This document shows, piece after piece, positions 1 through 7,872 of a stretch of 12,892 nt of DNA (the first letter of the stretch is position 1; every line of letters starts with the position of its first letter). The notes under the pieces were generated by a model, which saw nothing but the letters and a program-made list of their open reading frames with translations, ran no database searches and was not told the DNA's origin. The stretch covers positions 1-12,892 of the forward strand of contig CAMLLB010000075.1 of assembly GCA_946480815.1 (NCBI GenBank). The letters run 5' to 3'. The DNA is from an uncultured Flavobacteriales bacterium (lineage in GTDB: Bacteria; Bacteroidota; Bacteroidia; Flavobacteriales; Crocinitomicaceae). The position numbers and the translations under genes are program-made.

Positions 1-809
1 GAAGAAGCTTTTCCCTTTGTTGCAAGAGCATCTTGTTTTTCCTGAGCAGTTGCATTCTTTGCAGCTTTTGCGTTCGATTTACGACTCATACTCAAAGTGG
101 TTGCAGTTAAACCTTGTCTGGAATTCATCGTTACACCAACAGTACCAGTCAATGAAGAGTTGCGTCCATCTGCCTTCGATTTCTTGGAGTGAATTGAAAC
201 ACTTGGAGATATTGATAATCCATCCGGGCCATTTTCCGCATTAAATCCTACAGAACAAGCACTGCTTAAATCCAATTGGACCCCAACACTTGGTTTCATA
301 GTAAAACCTTCGTAATTATTATAGGTTGCCGTCACTCCTAGTGAAGCGCTTAAATCCCCAAGAGGAATTTCAACTCCAAAGGCATCAGGAGTAATTTTAA
401 ACGATGCACCAACCGTAACATTCGGTTTCATATTGTTCTCGTAGGTCATCATATCACCTTTAAAATCATCTGGTAATCCACGAACGTTTCGATTGATCTG
501 ACCAACAGAAAGGTTCCATCCCAATCCAACCCAACTTGCTTCATCATCCATACCAATGTCTGATGAATAAGCGATATTCAAAGGATAACCTCCTACATCC
601 ATGAGTGGAATATTGTAATTCATATCTCCACTAGACAAGTCAACCATGTCCGACACTCCAATAGGAGTAAACGACGCGAATTCAGGTTGTGCAGGTCCTC
701 CTGTTAATGCCAGAGCACTGGTTGGAGCAACTATCTCTGCTAAAATATTTAGTATTAGAAATACACTAACTATTTTGAATCCTCTACTTTTTTGAATACG
801 AAGTATCAT
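1..809 (-). CDS. RHS-family large surface/secreted protein, N-terminal part (runs off left edge)
   Basis: This frame is open from an ATG at 809 to the window edge: 269 codons with no stop. The N-terminus has a basic start and a hydrophobic stretch (about residues 14-34, ending near ALALTGGP), consistent with a signal peptide. Next comes the block typical of Bacteroidota RHS-repeat proteins: TPIGVSDMVDLSSGDMNYNI, PLMDVGGYPLNIAYSSDIGM, DEASWVGLGWNLSVGQINRN and VRGLPDDF. From family knowledge, such proteins are very large (often over 1000 residues), with YD/RHS repeats and a variable C-terminus that may be toxic; none of that part is in view. The last visible residues are rich in Ala, Lys, Ser and Thr. 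The gene starts 17 bases after the lipoprotein stop, so it is probably the last or a late gene of the minus-strand cluster. The RHS call rests on recognising this conserved head region; the function of the missing part is unknown. Confidence 0.8.
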   Translation of the reverse strand, partial: MILRIQKSRGFKIVSVFLILNILAEIVAPTSALALTGGPAQPEFASFTPIGVSDMVDLSSGDMNYNIPLMDVGGYPLNIAYSSDIGMDDEASWVGLGWNLSVGQINRNVRGLPDDFKGDMMTYENNMKPNVTVGASFKITPDAFGVEIPLGDLSASLGVTATYNNYEGFTMKPSVGVQLDLSSACSVGFNAENGPDGLSISPSVSIHSKKSKADGRNSSLTGTVGVTMNSRQGLTATTLSMSRKSNAKAAKNATAQEKQDALATKGKAS

Positions 810-826
810 GTTTAGATTATTTTCTG

Positions 827-1411
827 TTATTTAATATTAAAGCGTAATAAACCGGAGCCAAAAAGGCGGTCATAGAACACTACACTTGAAGGTTGATTAG
901 TTTTTATATTATTGAAGTAAATAAATACTCTTAGTTGACTTGGTTTTGAAATTCCAGCATCATATTCTACTCCAGAAGGAGAAAACGTCTCCTTACCTTG
1001 TTTGATTTCAATATCAGAACCAATATTTCCAACCAGATAATTCATTGCATCCTCTCTCTCCATTGTTATTTTAGAGGATTCAAAAACATCCCTTTCCTTT
1101 GGATTATTCAGATCGATTGTCAAAATAGCAACAGATTCTTTCATTAATTCCATCCTATCTCCCATTTCAAGTTTTTCTCCTTTCCTGGAAACAAAATCAA
1201 CCGCATTCATCAAATCAATGGAGTAAGTAATTCCGCGCTCTTTTTTACTGGCAAAACTTGTATTCTCTTTTTTAAGAGTTTGTTCTGGCTTTAATTCCTG
1301 GTCTTGCACTAACTCAAGCGGTGAACTATTGGCAACAATATTCTCTTCACCCTTTTCAGAACATCCGATAAACATCAAAGCACTAAAACAAAAAAGAATC
1401 CAACTCTTCAT
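827..1411 (-). CDS. putative lipoprotein, unknown function
   Basis: This 194-residue protein begins with a short hydrophobic signal ending in FIGC, with Cys17 as the likely lipidated residue. The lipobox is slightly off consensus. The mature start is acidic (SEKGEEN), which may fit surface-export signals reported for Bacteroidota lipoproteins, but that is only suggestive. After a charged linker (to about residue 55) the rest looks like a compact alpha/beta domain that I do not recognise. The ATG overlaps the stop of the OmpH-like gene as TAATG, implying translational coupling, and the RHS gene follows after 17 bases. This position suggests an accessory role in export, anchoring or protection linked to the RHS protein, but no domain supports that. 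An immunity function is possible in principle, though such genes usually lie downstream of the toxin, not upstream. Confidence 0.75.
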   Translation of the reverse strand: MKSWILFCFSALMFIGCSEKGEENIVANSSPLELVQDQELKPEQTLKKENTSFASKKERGITYSIDLMNAVDFVSRKGEKLEMGDRMELMKESVAILTIDLNNPKERDVFESSKITMEREDAMNYLVGNIGSDIEIKQGKETFSPSGVEYDAGISKPSQLRVFIYFNNIKTNQPSSVVFYDRLFGSGLLRFNIK

Positions 1412-1911
1412 TATTTTGAGTATTTCTGATTAATAAATGCAATCAACTTATCAGTCACATCCATAGCATCATCACGATACATCACATTCCCCTGACCATT
1501 AGAGCCAATAATCACTCCATAATGATTTTTCTTACCAAAATCCTTAATGTAATCATTCAAACGCTGATAAACCTCATTGGTATATTTCTGCGAAACCGCC
1601 TGGAATTTTTCATCAAACTGACGTTTCTTCAGTACAAACTGTTTTTTCAAAGCATCAATTTCCAACGGATTTTTCAATGTATTAAATTTATAACCCATTG
1701 AATCCAATGCTGCCTTTTCAGATGCAAACTCCTTTTCAATCTTGGCGTCATAATCTTTTTTTAACTGGAATCCCTCAAATACCTTAAAGCTGTCGATAAC
1801 TACGGTGCTTTTAGCAGCAGAAGTATCCTGACCGTTATCGAAGAACAACCAAACTGCTAATCCGGCAATTACAGCAATTGATGCAAAAAACAATGTTTTA
1901 TATCTATTCAT
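1411..1911 (-). CDS. OmpH/Skp-like periplasmic chaperone
   Basis: This 166-residue protein has an N-terminal hydrophobic segment (about residues 7-24) that is either a signal anchor or a signal peptide; no clear cleavage site is seen. It is followed by the OmpH-type layout: VVIDSFKVFEGFQLKKDYD at the head, a long charged coiled-coil stretch (about residues 50-125) and the C-terminal return strand YGVIIGSNGQGNVMYRDDAM plus DVTDKLIAFINQKY. From family knowledge, Skp/OmpH proteins are trimeric, tentacle-shaped periplasmic chaperones that keep unfolded outer-membrane proteins from aggregating. The ATG overlaps the DNRLRE gene stop as TAATG, and its own stop overlaps the lipoprotein start in the same way. 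Housekeeping skp usually sits beside bamA; this copy lies between a secreted DNRLRE protein and an RHS gene, suggesting a dedicated chaperone for one of these large exported products. The family call is fairly sure; the client is inferred. Confidence 0.85.
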   Translation of the reverse strand: MNRYKTLFFASIAVIAGLAVWLFFDNGQDTSAAKSTVVIDSFKVFEGFQLKKDYDAKIEKEFASEKAALDSMGYKFNTLKNPLEIDALKKQFVLKKRQFDEKFQAVSQKYTNEVYQRLNDYIKDFGKKNHYGVIIGSNGQGNVMYRDDAMDVTDKLIAFINQKYSK

Positions 1912-4900
1912 TACTTGATAAATCTTAAGTAGAATTTTTCCTCCTTTTCATTAATAACCTCCAAAACATAGCTTCCGGAAGCTAATGAAGTAACGTCCAG
2001 ATAATACCTGTTGTCACCATGTTCCCTGTTTGGTTGATTGGAAATTGTTTGCGTAAGAACTTGTGCAGAAGTATTCAAAACAATTGCGTTATTCTTATCG
2101 TAAACATTGTATTTTAAACTATTAGTGGAAGCATACTCTTCATCATAGAAGAAATAAAATTTATTCAGATTAACCGAATACTTCACACCCTTCAGTTCTC
2201 TTTCCAATTTTGCATAGATCGTATTTACGGGACAGGACATATTACCTAAAAGGTTAATAAAACCAGTATTGTTTTTGGTTTTAACGTAGCCTATCAACTT
2301 CTTAATAGCTGTTAAATAATTAATTGAGAAATTGGGAATTGCTGCTCCTAGAACATTTGCCGAAGTATATTTATAAAGGGATGTGTTCGGTGATCCACCC
2401 GGAGTATATACAATTCTAAATTTATCTCCCGCATTGAATGTAAACGCACCTCCTGAAACAAGACCATTTACCATTTTATATACTGTATAAGGGCCCAGAA
2501 GCGTTTTTGAAAAATAATAACCAGTAAAGCCCGCAGGAACTGTAGTTGTTAATGGTGTCACGCTTGGATCACCAAAACCAAGAACCCCTGTTCCGCTGGC
2601 AATTGTGATTAAAGATAGAAATGGTGGCGTGGGGCTTGCAACGTAAAAATATCCTCCAATATTAGGAACGAAATCAATGAACGTGCTTGCTGGTGTTACC
2701 AATACATCATTCACTGAACTCGCATGTCCCCAAACTCCGGTTGCTGTAGCGACCAAAGGCATTGGAAGTTGTGCTAATGCATCATTATCCGTAACTGAAA
2801 CCTTATTTTCCCACGCAATTTTGCTCGCAACAACAATATTATAAGTATAAACAATCGGAGTTGGATTTGTAACCCCATTTATTTGCCAGTTAAATGTCAA
2901 TGTTAACGTGTAATTACCCGGTAATAAATTGGAGTAACTGTAAGCTGTAGCAGTAGCTCCGGCATCCATTGTTTGGGTAACGTTAGAACTATTTTTCAGC
3001 ACGGTACTTGGATTGACCATAACCTTACTTCCAAAATTAAAATTCCAAAATGTTCCGCTTACTTGTCCGAAAGAACCTAAACAACTGCCGGGAACTATCG
3101 GGTTCATGATATTAATAACCCAACTCAAAGGAAAAAGATGCACCGGTTTGTATTTAATTTTCGTAGCTGAACCTGCTGCAAAAACTCCCGATTTATAAAC
3201 AAACGGTCCATATAAACTGATTGTAGCTTTCAAATCTCCGGAAATATACAATCTCAAGTAATTTCCTTTTTTCATGATCGCAAACTCATCTGATGCAGTA
3301 ACAGAATAAGCAGTTCCACCAACAACACCCGCATTAATTATACGCGCTGAACCACCTTGCACATGGAATCCATAATAGATATCTGTTTTTACGGCCAGTG
3401 GACTGGAAAGATTTTGAAGGCCGAAGAAAGATTCACCAGTGTTATTTAAAACAGTATAGGTAATGGATGCTGCTTCAGATGCTTCGGTCAAATAATCTGT
3501 CATCACCGCTTTTCCATTAGCTGCGGACGTTGTGAACACATCGTTAGCGAAGGAAATATTAGCACTCGTTTCATAGTTGATCGGGTTGATCGAAACAAGG
3601 TTATCATAAATACGTGCCCCTAACTTATCAAATACAGCGATATAATATTGACCTTGCTTTAAACTATTGAATGAATTACTCAGTGAAGTAACGTTGTCAC
3701 CATCATAGAATTTAGCACTGTCTAATACCCCTCCGAAAATTGAATCCTTTAATGTTTTATAAATATCCCCAAAATTAGGAATAGGTTGTTCAGACATCAT
3801 ATAATGATACGGACTAACGGCCCATGAAGGTGGAGTAATGGTTAACGCTACATCACCATAAGTATTCGTTGCATCATATGTAACGGTCGAGGTTCCTTTT
3901 CTGCGTAGATCACAGGTATTGGTTTTAATTGAAAAGGTAATTTGTGGTCTGTTTGCTGCAGTCGTAGCATCCGAAGAATGAAATTGCATACGTCTTGCAA
4001 CGTCAGTAGCGAATGATTGGAGTTGGAGTGTAAAACCAAAATTGTTTACATTGTTAGTTTTCCAGCTATTAAAAAAGCTAGCTATATCTACTGTTAAGTT
4101 CGTATTTCCTGTTGCAATTGCAGCAAGATTTATTTTTCCGGTAGCAGTATAAGTTGGTGCGTTTGCATAAGCAACTCCAAATTCTGTCCAATTACTGGTG
4201 TTAAGAACAAATTCAGAAGGGTTTGTGGTAGTGGGAGCATAGTGGCTATTGCCGGTTAATACAAGATTTGCTGTGTTGACTTGACAAGTCGGATCTATCC
4301 AAAGGCGAAATCGAACCAATCCTTTTTCATTGTACCAGTTAATTAGCTGTGCTCTTTGTGTGGACGTATAAGTAAGATCTCCACCATTAGAATAACTATA
4401 GTTGTTTACAGTAGTACCACTTCCGGTAGTAAGATTAATAATCTGTGCATCATCCAAATAGTTCGGTCCCGGATTAAAACTAATTGAAACATTTTCACAT
4501 TCAGTACCTACAATAAAAGCCTGGTATGTTGTATCACCAACCGTAGAACCATAAAACTTCAAACCGTACCACCCTTTACCAACACCTGTTAAATTCTGGG
4601 TCGTTGCAATTTGTGTACCGCTTGAGTTATACCAGCGATAATTCATTGTCGTATTAGACCCGTTTGTAACAGTGGGCGAAATAGAACCATCCGAACTGCT
4701 TAGGGTACTTGTATGAACAATTGTAGCAGCGCTTACATATGGTCTTAAATAATATTGGATGATAAGCTGCGGACGATTAGAAGCAGTTGCATCTTCTCTT
4801 GTAAAATAAGTGGTATTCAATACGGTTGTTTCATTAGTCTTTTTCAACCTGAAACCGTAATTAGGTAATCGACCTTCAACCATTGCTTGTATCCAATCCT

Positions 4901-5336
4901 TAATTTCAAACTGTCTTTTAGATGCAGTCCAAGTCGAGTTAGTAAGCGTTGGATATTGTGGCAAAGCATTATTTGAAATGTTAGAGGAATGGGTTATACC
5001 TGTTTCAGTCCAGGTCGTATTACAAAGACTCAATTGTAATTCGGAAGAGTTGGACACGTTCTCAGTACCACTAGGTGTTAACCTAAGCGTAGCTGAAGTT
5101 ATGACCGCATTGGACGGAATAGATGACAAATTGAACTTCAGGAAACTTCTGTAATACTGAGGTCCTGTAACAACAGAAACATTCATCGTTCCAAGTGTTC
5201 CATAATTTGTTCCTGTTGACCCGGAATAAGTGTGAGCATCTTCTGTAGAATACAGGGTCGGTGCTGTAACTACAAGTGATTGTGAGTATCCCAAAAAAGA
5301 ACACAAAAAAGCGAACAGTACGAATATTCGTTTCAT
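1911..5336 (-). CDS. large secreted protein with two DNRLRE-like domains, SprB-like segments and a probable T9SS C-terminal domain
   Basis: This 1141-residue protein starts with a clear signal peptide (MKRIFVLFAFLCSFLGYSQS). Residues about 22-198 form a DNRLRE domain: paired aromatic strands, the YRSFLKFNLSSIP block, W-T-E and DWIQAMVEG motifs, and an ending of SNRPQLIIQYY. Residues about 200-275 look like a SprB-type beta module. Residues about 285-470 repeat the DNRLRE pattern (VRFRLW, SNWTEFGVAY, SFFNSW, ANRPQITFSI). Another SprB-like segment follows (about 484-585, with LKQGQYYIAVFDKLGARIYD). The middle (about 590-1040) is beta-rich and unrecognised. The end (LDVTSLASGSYVLEV, then EKFYLRFIK) resembles a T9SS type A sorting domain. 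DNRLRE and SprB modules are typical of extracellular or cell-surface proteins, so an adhesive or structural role is likely but unproven. The start is 3 bases after the stop of a small ORF, and the stop overlaps the OmpH-like ATG. Confidence 0.85.
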   Translation of the reverse strand: MKRIFVLFAFLCSFLGYSQSLVVTAPTLYSTEDAHTYSGSTGTNYGTLGTMNVSVVTGPQYYRSFLKFNLSSIPSNAVITSATLRLTPSGTENVSNSSELQLSLCNTTWTETGITHSSNISNNALPQYPTLTNSTWTASKRQFEIKDWIQAMVEGRLPNYGFRLKKTNETTVLNTTYFTREDATASNRPQLIIQYYLRPYVSAATIVHTSTLSSSDGSISPTVTNGSNTTMNYRWYNSSGTQIATTQNLTGVGKGWYGLKFYGSTVGDTTYQAFIVGTECENVSISFNPGPNYLDDAQIINLTTGSGTTVNNYSYSNGGDLTYTSTQRAQLINWYNEKGLVRFRLWIDPTCQVNTANLVLTGNSHYAPTTTNPSEFVLNTSNWTEFGVAYANAPTYTATGKINLAAIATGNTNLTVDIASFFNSWKTNNVNNFGFTLQLQSFATDVARRMQFHSSDATTAANRPQITFSIKTNTCDLRRKGTSTVTYDATNTYGDVALTITPPSWAVSPYHYMMSEQPIPNFGDIYKTLKDSIFGGVLDSAKFYDGDNVTSLSNSFNSLKQGQYYIAVFDKLGARIYDNLVSINPINYETSANISFANDVFTTSAANGKAVMTDYLTEASEAASITYTVLNNTGESFFGLQNLSSPLAVKTDIYYGFHVQGGSARIINAGVVGGTAYSVTASDEFAIMKKGNYLRLYISGDLKATISLYGPFVYKSGVFAAGSATKIKYKPVHLFPLSWVINIMNPIVPGSCLGSFGQVSGTFWNFNFGSKVMVNPSTVLKNSSNVTQTMDAGATATAYSYSNLLPGNYTLTLTFNWQINGVTNPTPIVYTYNIVVASKIAWENKVSVTDNDALAQLPMPLVATATGVWGHASSVNDVLVTPASTFIDFVPNIGGYFYVASPTPPFLSLITIASGTGVLGFGDPSVTPLTTTVPAGFTGYYFSKTLLGPYTVYKMVNGLVSGGAFTFNAGDKFRIVYTPGGSPNTSLYKYTSANVLGAAIPNFSINYLTAIKKLIGYVKTKNNTGFINLLGNMSCPVNTIYAKLERELKGVKYSVNLNKFYFFYDEEYASTNSLKYNVYDKNNAIVLNTSAQVLTQTISNQPNREHGDNRYYLDVTSLASGSYVLEVINEKEEKFYLRFIK

Positions 5337-5339
5337 AAT

Positions 5340-5618
5340 TTAAGCTCTGTTAGTATTTGTTGTTGAAAAATTTGCTTCAATTTCTGACAGCTTAGTCAGT
5401 TTGACATCTTGAGTTTCTAAAATAAAAGAATCTGAACATCGTAAATTTTCAAAAGTCTCAATCTCTAAATCGTAACTAATTACGATCATGTGATCAGTCA
5501 AATTTTCAGATGACCTCGACATATCGAATTGTGATAGTGCTAGAATTATTAATAGCATCAATCCAATCAAAATTTTGTCCAAAAAATTAAAAGATTTACA
5601 GTGATTTAGGGTTATCAT
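5340..5618 (-). CDS. small hypothetical membrane protein (92 aa), uncertain
   Basis: This 92-codon ORF lies just upstream of the DNRLRE gene, whose ATG comes 3 bases after its stop. Residues about 14-31 (ILIGLMLLIILALSQF core) form one strongly hydrophobic helix after a short basic N-terminus, so it could be a small single-pass membrane protein or an exported peptide. The rest is polar with a net negative charge and contains one Cys. I recognise no family. In favour of a real gene are its fit between the divergent promoter region and the next gene, the same strand, and the close spacing. Against it are its small size and lack of known motifs. If it is not a gene, the stretch 5337-5731 is a long leader plus promoter region of about 395 bases. 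Its start codon lies in a short imperfect direct repeat. Confidence 0.45.
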   Translation of the reverse strand: MITLNHCKSFNFLDKILIGLMLLIILALSQFDMSRSSENLTDHMIVISYDLEIETFENLRCSDSFILETQDVKLTKLSEIEANFSTTNTNRA

Positions 5619-5649
5619 ATTTTGGTGGTTCTGTGATTTAGGATCATAT
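5601..5649. repeat. imperfect short direct repeat over the small ORF start
   Basis: GTGATTTAGG occurs at 5601-5610 and again at 5633-5642. Each copy is followed by ATCATAT (5614-5620 after an extra GTT; 5643-5649 directly). On the minus strand both copies put an ATG before nearly the same codons: MITLNH for the 92-residue ORF and MILNH for a 10-codon mini-ORF starting at 5647. The copies are about 30 bases apart, which suggests a local tandem duplication. Confidence 0.6.
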
Positions 5650-5731
5650 GTGAATAATTGACTTAGATGTTAAACTCGGAGGTAAAAATAATTAAGCTTT
5701 TGATATTTTAACTATTTTCACAAAAAAAAAA
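5619..5731. promoter_or_regulatory. divergent intergenic region, likely holds promoters for both clusters
   Basis: These 113 bases separate the two divergent clusters and are very AT-rich. No convincing match to the Bacteroidota -33 TTG / -7 TAnnTTTG promoter was found. A weak candidate is TTGACT at 5658-5663 followed, after 19 bases, by TAAAAATA (5683-5690) on the plus strand. On the minus strand, TATTTTTA (the complement of about 5683-5690) partly resembles a -7 box. The promoter role is inferred mainly from gene orientation. Confidence 0.4.
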
Positions 5732-6640
5732 ATGATTCGGCCAACTAAATATATCATTCACAAATCAGTCAAACTTACGTTCTTACTATCTTTTTTGATG
5801 CTAAAAAGTTTTTGGATTTCTGCACAAAAATTTGAGATCGAAAACAAATTTCACATCAAACAGGATGACAAGTCCATCGTTTTTCATGTCCTGGATGCAG
5901 ACGACAGTCAATTAAAAAAATACCATTCAAAAAAGTTCTACTACTGGTTCAAATCGCAAAAGGTTTTGGTAACTCAGGGAGGTAGTTCTGGCAGCTTACT
6001 GAATGGGGATTATGAATCATTTTACAAAAACAATCAACTGGCAGAAAAAGGTTTATTCAAAAAAGGACTGAAAGACGGTGTTTGGAAATCCTGGAATCAG
6101 CAGGGTGTGCTGGTCCATCAGGAAAATTGGTCGAAAGGTATTCAAACGGGCAAACAGCTTTACTACAACGAAAATGGACTCATTCAAAAAACAATTATCT
6201 TCAAATCCAATCAAACCCAAATTATTGCCAGAGATACTACTATTGTCAAAAGAAAGAAGACTGTTTTAACCACGATCAACGATTCTACCGGCAAGTTAAT
6301 TTCTCAAAGTCGTTATTCAAATTCCAAATTGGATGGAACCCAAATAGCAAGGGATCAGAATGATAGTTTGATCAAAACGGTTTACAAAAAAGGAGTATTG
6401 GTCCCTGAAAAGATCAAAAAACAAAAAACAAAAAATGAGAGCACTTCCCAGGAAAAACTTACGTTCAAGCAAAAAATGGGTAATTTCTGGGAAAAACTGA
6501 AGTTCTGGAAAAAGTTTAAGAAAAAATCTAAGACTGATAAAACTGAAAAACAGGATAGAAAACCAAAATCAGAATCCAAGAAAGAAAAAGCTCCCAGGGC
6601 AGTCCCTCCTCCGAAAGAAAAGAAAAAACGTACGGAATGA
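5732..6640 (+). CDS. exported MORN-like (YwqK-type) repeat protein with lysine-rich tail
   Basis: The protein has 302 residues. The N-terminus is basic with a hydrophobic segment ending at ISAQ (about residue 32), a plausible signal peptide. Residues about 91-147 match the MORN-variant repeats of YwqK-type proteins: NGDYESFYKNNQLAEKGLFK, then KGLKDGVWKSWNQQG, GKQLYYNENG. A degenerate unit may lie near 190-222. The last 80 residues are strongly basic, with many Lys and a proline-rich end (VPPPKEKKKR), and are probably disordered. YwqK-type proteins are often labelled antitoxins by database naming, but the repeats only imply a beta-hairpin protein-binding or lipid-binding surface. It opens the plus-strand cluster, and its TGA overlaps the next ATG (ATGA), so it is probably co-expressed with the secretion genes, perhaps as an accessory envelope factor. 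An A-run of 10 lies directly before the ATG. No Shine-Dalgarno site is seen, as is usual for this phylum. Confidence 0.75.
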   Translation: MIRPTKYIIHKSVKLTFLLSFLMLKSFWISAQKFEIENKFHIKQDDKSIVFHVLDADDSQLKKYHSKKFYYWFKSQKVLVTQGGSSGSLLNGDYESFYKNNQLAEKGLFKKGLKDGVWKSWNQQGVLVHQENWSKGIQTGKQLYYNENGLIQKTIIFKSNQTQIIARDTTIVKRKKTVLTTINDSTGKLISQSRYSNSKLDGTQIARDQNDSLIKTVYKKGVLVPEKIKKQKTKNESTSQEKLTFKQKMGNFWEKLKFWKKFKKKSKTDKTEKQDRKPKSESKKEKAPRAVPPPKEKKKRTE

Positions 6641-7872
6641 TTCGCGCCTCCGCCATATCTTATGCGATCGTTTTTGCGCTGTTCATTGGACTTCTTGCTT
6701 CAAGTGTGTTCTTCATTTTCAGCACCCAAAAACGTATTGAGGTCACATACACCGGCCAGGAGCATTTACTGCTTGATTCCTATCAGGGAATTCAGTTGGG
6801 TTTGCAAAAAGTAAAGATAAATGATTCACTGCAGTTCATACATTTAAGCGGCGATACGAGCGTGATTCACAAGTCCTTGTGGGGATCCTATTTCGTTGTA
6901 ACCAGTAAAACATTTAAGAACCAACATGCTGTTATCAGATCTGCTTTGATCGGAAGTGAATTTGAACAATCTCTCCCTTCTCTCGTTGTAAGAAATGGTT
7001 CGGACGGATTGAGAATATGTGGTGAAACGTTTATTGAGGGAACTGCATACCTTCCGAATAAACGCGTTGATCTCGCCTACATAGGAGGTAAGAATTATTC
7101 AAATCCTGAATTGGTTTATGGAAAAGTGGAAGATGTAAAAGAACTGAAACTTCCCTTATCCAATGTGTTTCAAAACATTTCGACTTCCAATTTTACCGGA
7201 AACATGCTTCCAAAACCGTTTCAATCGAAAGATACTGTGGTAAGCTTTTTAGAGGAGGGTATTTACTACCAATCACTGGATGCGATTCAATTGAAAGAAA
7301 AATTCTTTGGAAAGATCATCGTTCAGAGTTTTGATTCACTGGTTGTTCACCGGGAAGCTCAGCTAAGCAATGTCATTCTGATTGCTCCGAGAATTTATAT
7401 AAAACAGGGATTCAAAGGCAATCTCCAGGCTTATGCATCCGAATACATTGTACTGGAAGACTCGGTTTCCTTAGACTACCCCAGCACACTTATTCTCAAC
7501 GAAAAAACTGCTTCATTGAATTACAAACCACATTCCATTTCACTGGGTTTCAACAGTTCCGTATTGGGTGGGATATTAGTGACAACACAGCAATATGATT
7601 TCAGAAAACAACCCAGGTTGACCATTCAAAAGGATGCGGTCGTTGCGGGAATTGTTTATAATATGGGTACAACCGAAATTTACGGTTCGATTATCGGAAG
7701 TTTAAATACTTCTGAAACATTAACGGTTGCAGGTGGTGGTTCTTACACGAATCACCTACTGGATGTTACGATCTCCACAAAACGGCTTCCAAAAGACTTT
7801 GTTTGTCCTGCCTGGCTTGAAATATCCGGTCGTTCACGAAAAAAAATAATTTCATGCGAGCTCGAAAGTTAA
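6637..7872 (+). CDS. GspK/PilX-position minor pseudopilin-like protein, large beta-rich body
   Basis: This 411-residue protein has an N-terminus made of two residues and an Arg, then ASAISYAIVFALFIGLLASS, one hydrophobic helix to about residue 29. This resembles GspK, which starts with a short leader, then R-G before a helix with A at +2 and no Glu at +5; here the residue before the likely cut is Ala4 and +5 is Tyr9. The body does not look like the usual GspK alpha domain. It has stacked short strands (LRICGETFIEGTAYL, LTIQKDAVVAGIVYNMGTTE, IYGSIIGSL) that suggest a beta-helix or bactofilin-like shape. Two Cys occur near residues 128 and 390. It starts inside the stop of the MORN-like gene (ATGA) and ends 19 bases into the next gene. 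The pilin-like role is inferred from the helix and its neighbours; it could also be a membrane-anchored filament-associated protein of another kind. Confidence 0.6.
   Translation: MIRASAISYAIVFALFIGLLASSVFFIFSTQKRIEVTYTGQEHLLLDSYQGIQLGLQKVKINDSLQFIHLSGDTSVIHKSLWGSYFVVTSKTFKNQHAVIRSALIGSEFEQSLPSLVVRNGSDGLRICGETFIEGTAYLPNKRVDLAYIGGKNYSNPELVYGKVEDVKELKLPLSNVFQNISTSNFTGNMLPKPFQSKDTVVSFLEEGIYYQSLDAIQLKEKFFGKIIVQSFDSLVVHREAQLSNVILIAPRIYIKQGFKGNLQAYASEYIVLEDSVSLDYPSTLILNEKTASLNYKPHSISLGFNSSVLGGILVTTQQYDFRKQPRLTIQKDAVVAGIVYNMGTTEIYGSIIGSLNTSETLTVAGGGSYTNHLLDVTISTKRLPKDFVCPAWLEISGRSRKKIISCELES

Noticed and set aside
17..244. Plus-strand open frame at the left edge
   Set aside because: It lies wholly opposite the RHS-type frame, which has family motifs and stays open for 269 codons; this frame has no recognisable features.
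810..826. Terminator between the lipoprotein and RHS genes
   Set aside because: Only 17 AT-rich bases with no hairpin lie between the genes, so read-through is more likely.
3013..3198. Plus-strand frame inside the DNRLRE gene
   Set aside because: It is antisense to a continuous 1141-codon coding frame and has no start context or motif.
6078..6363. Two shorter plus-strand frames inside the MORN-like gene
   Set aside because: They lie in alternative frames of a gene with a clear signal peptide and repeats, and show no motifs of their own.
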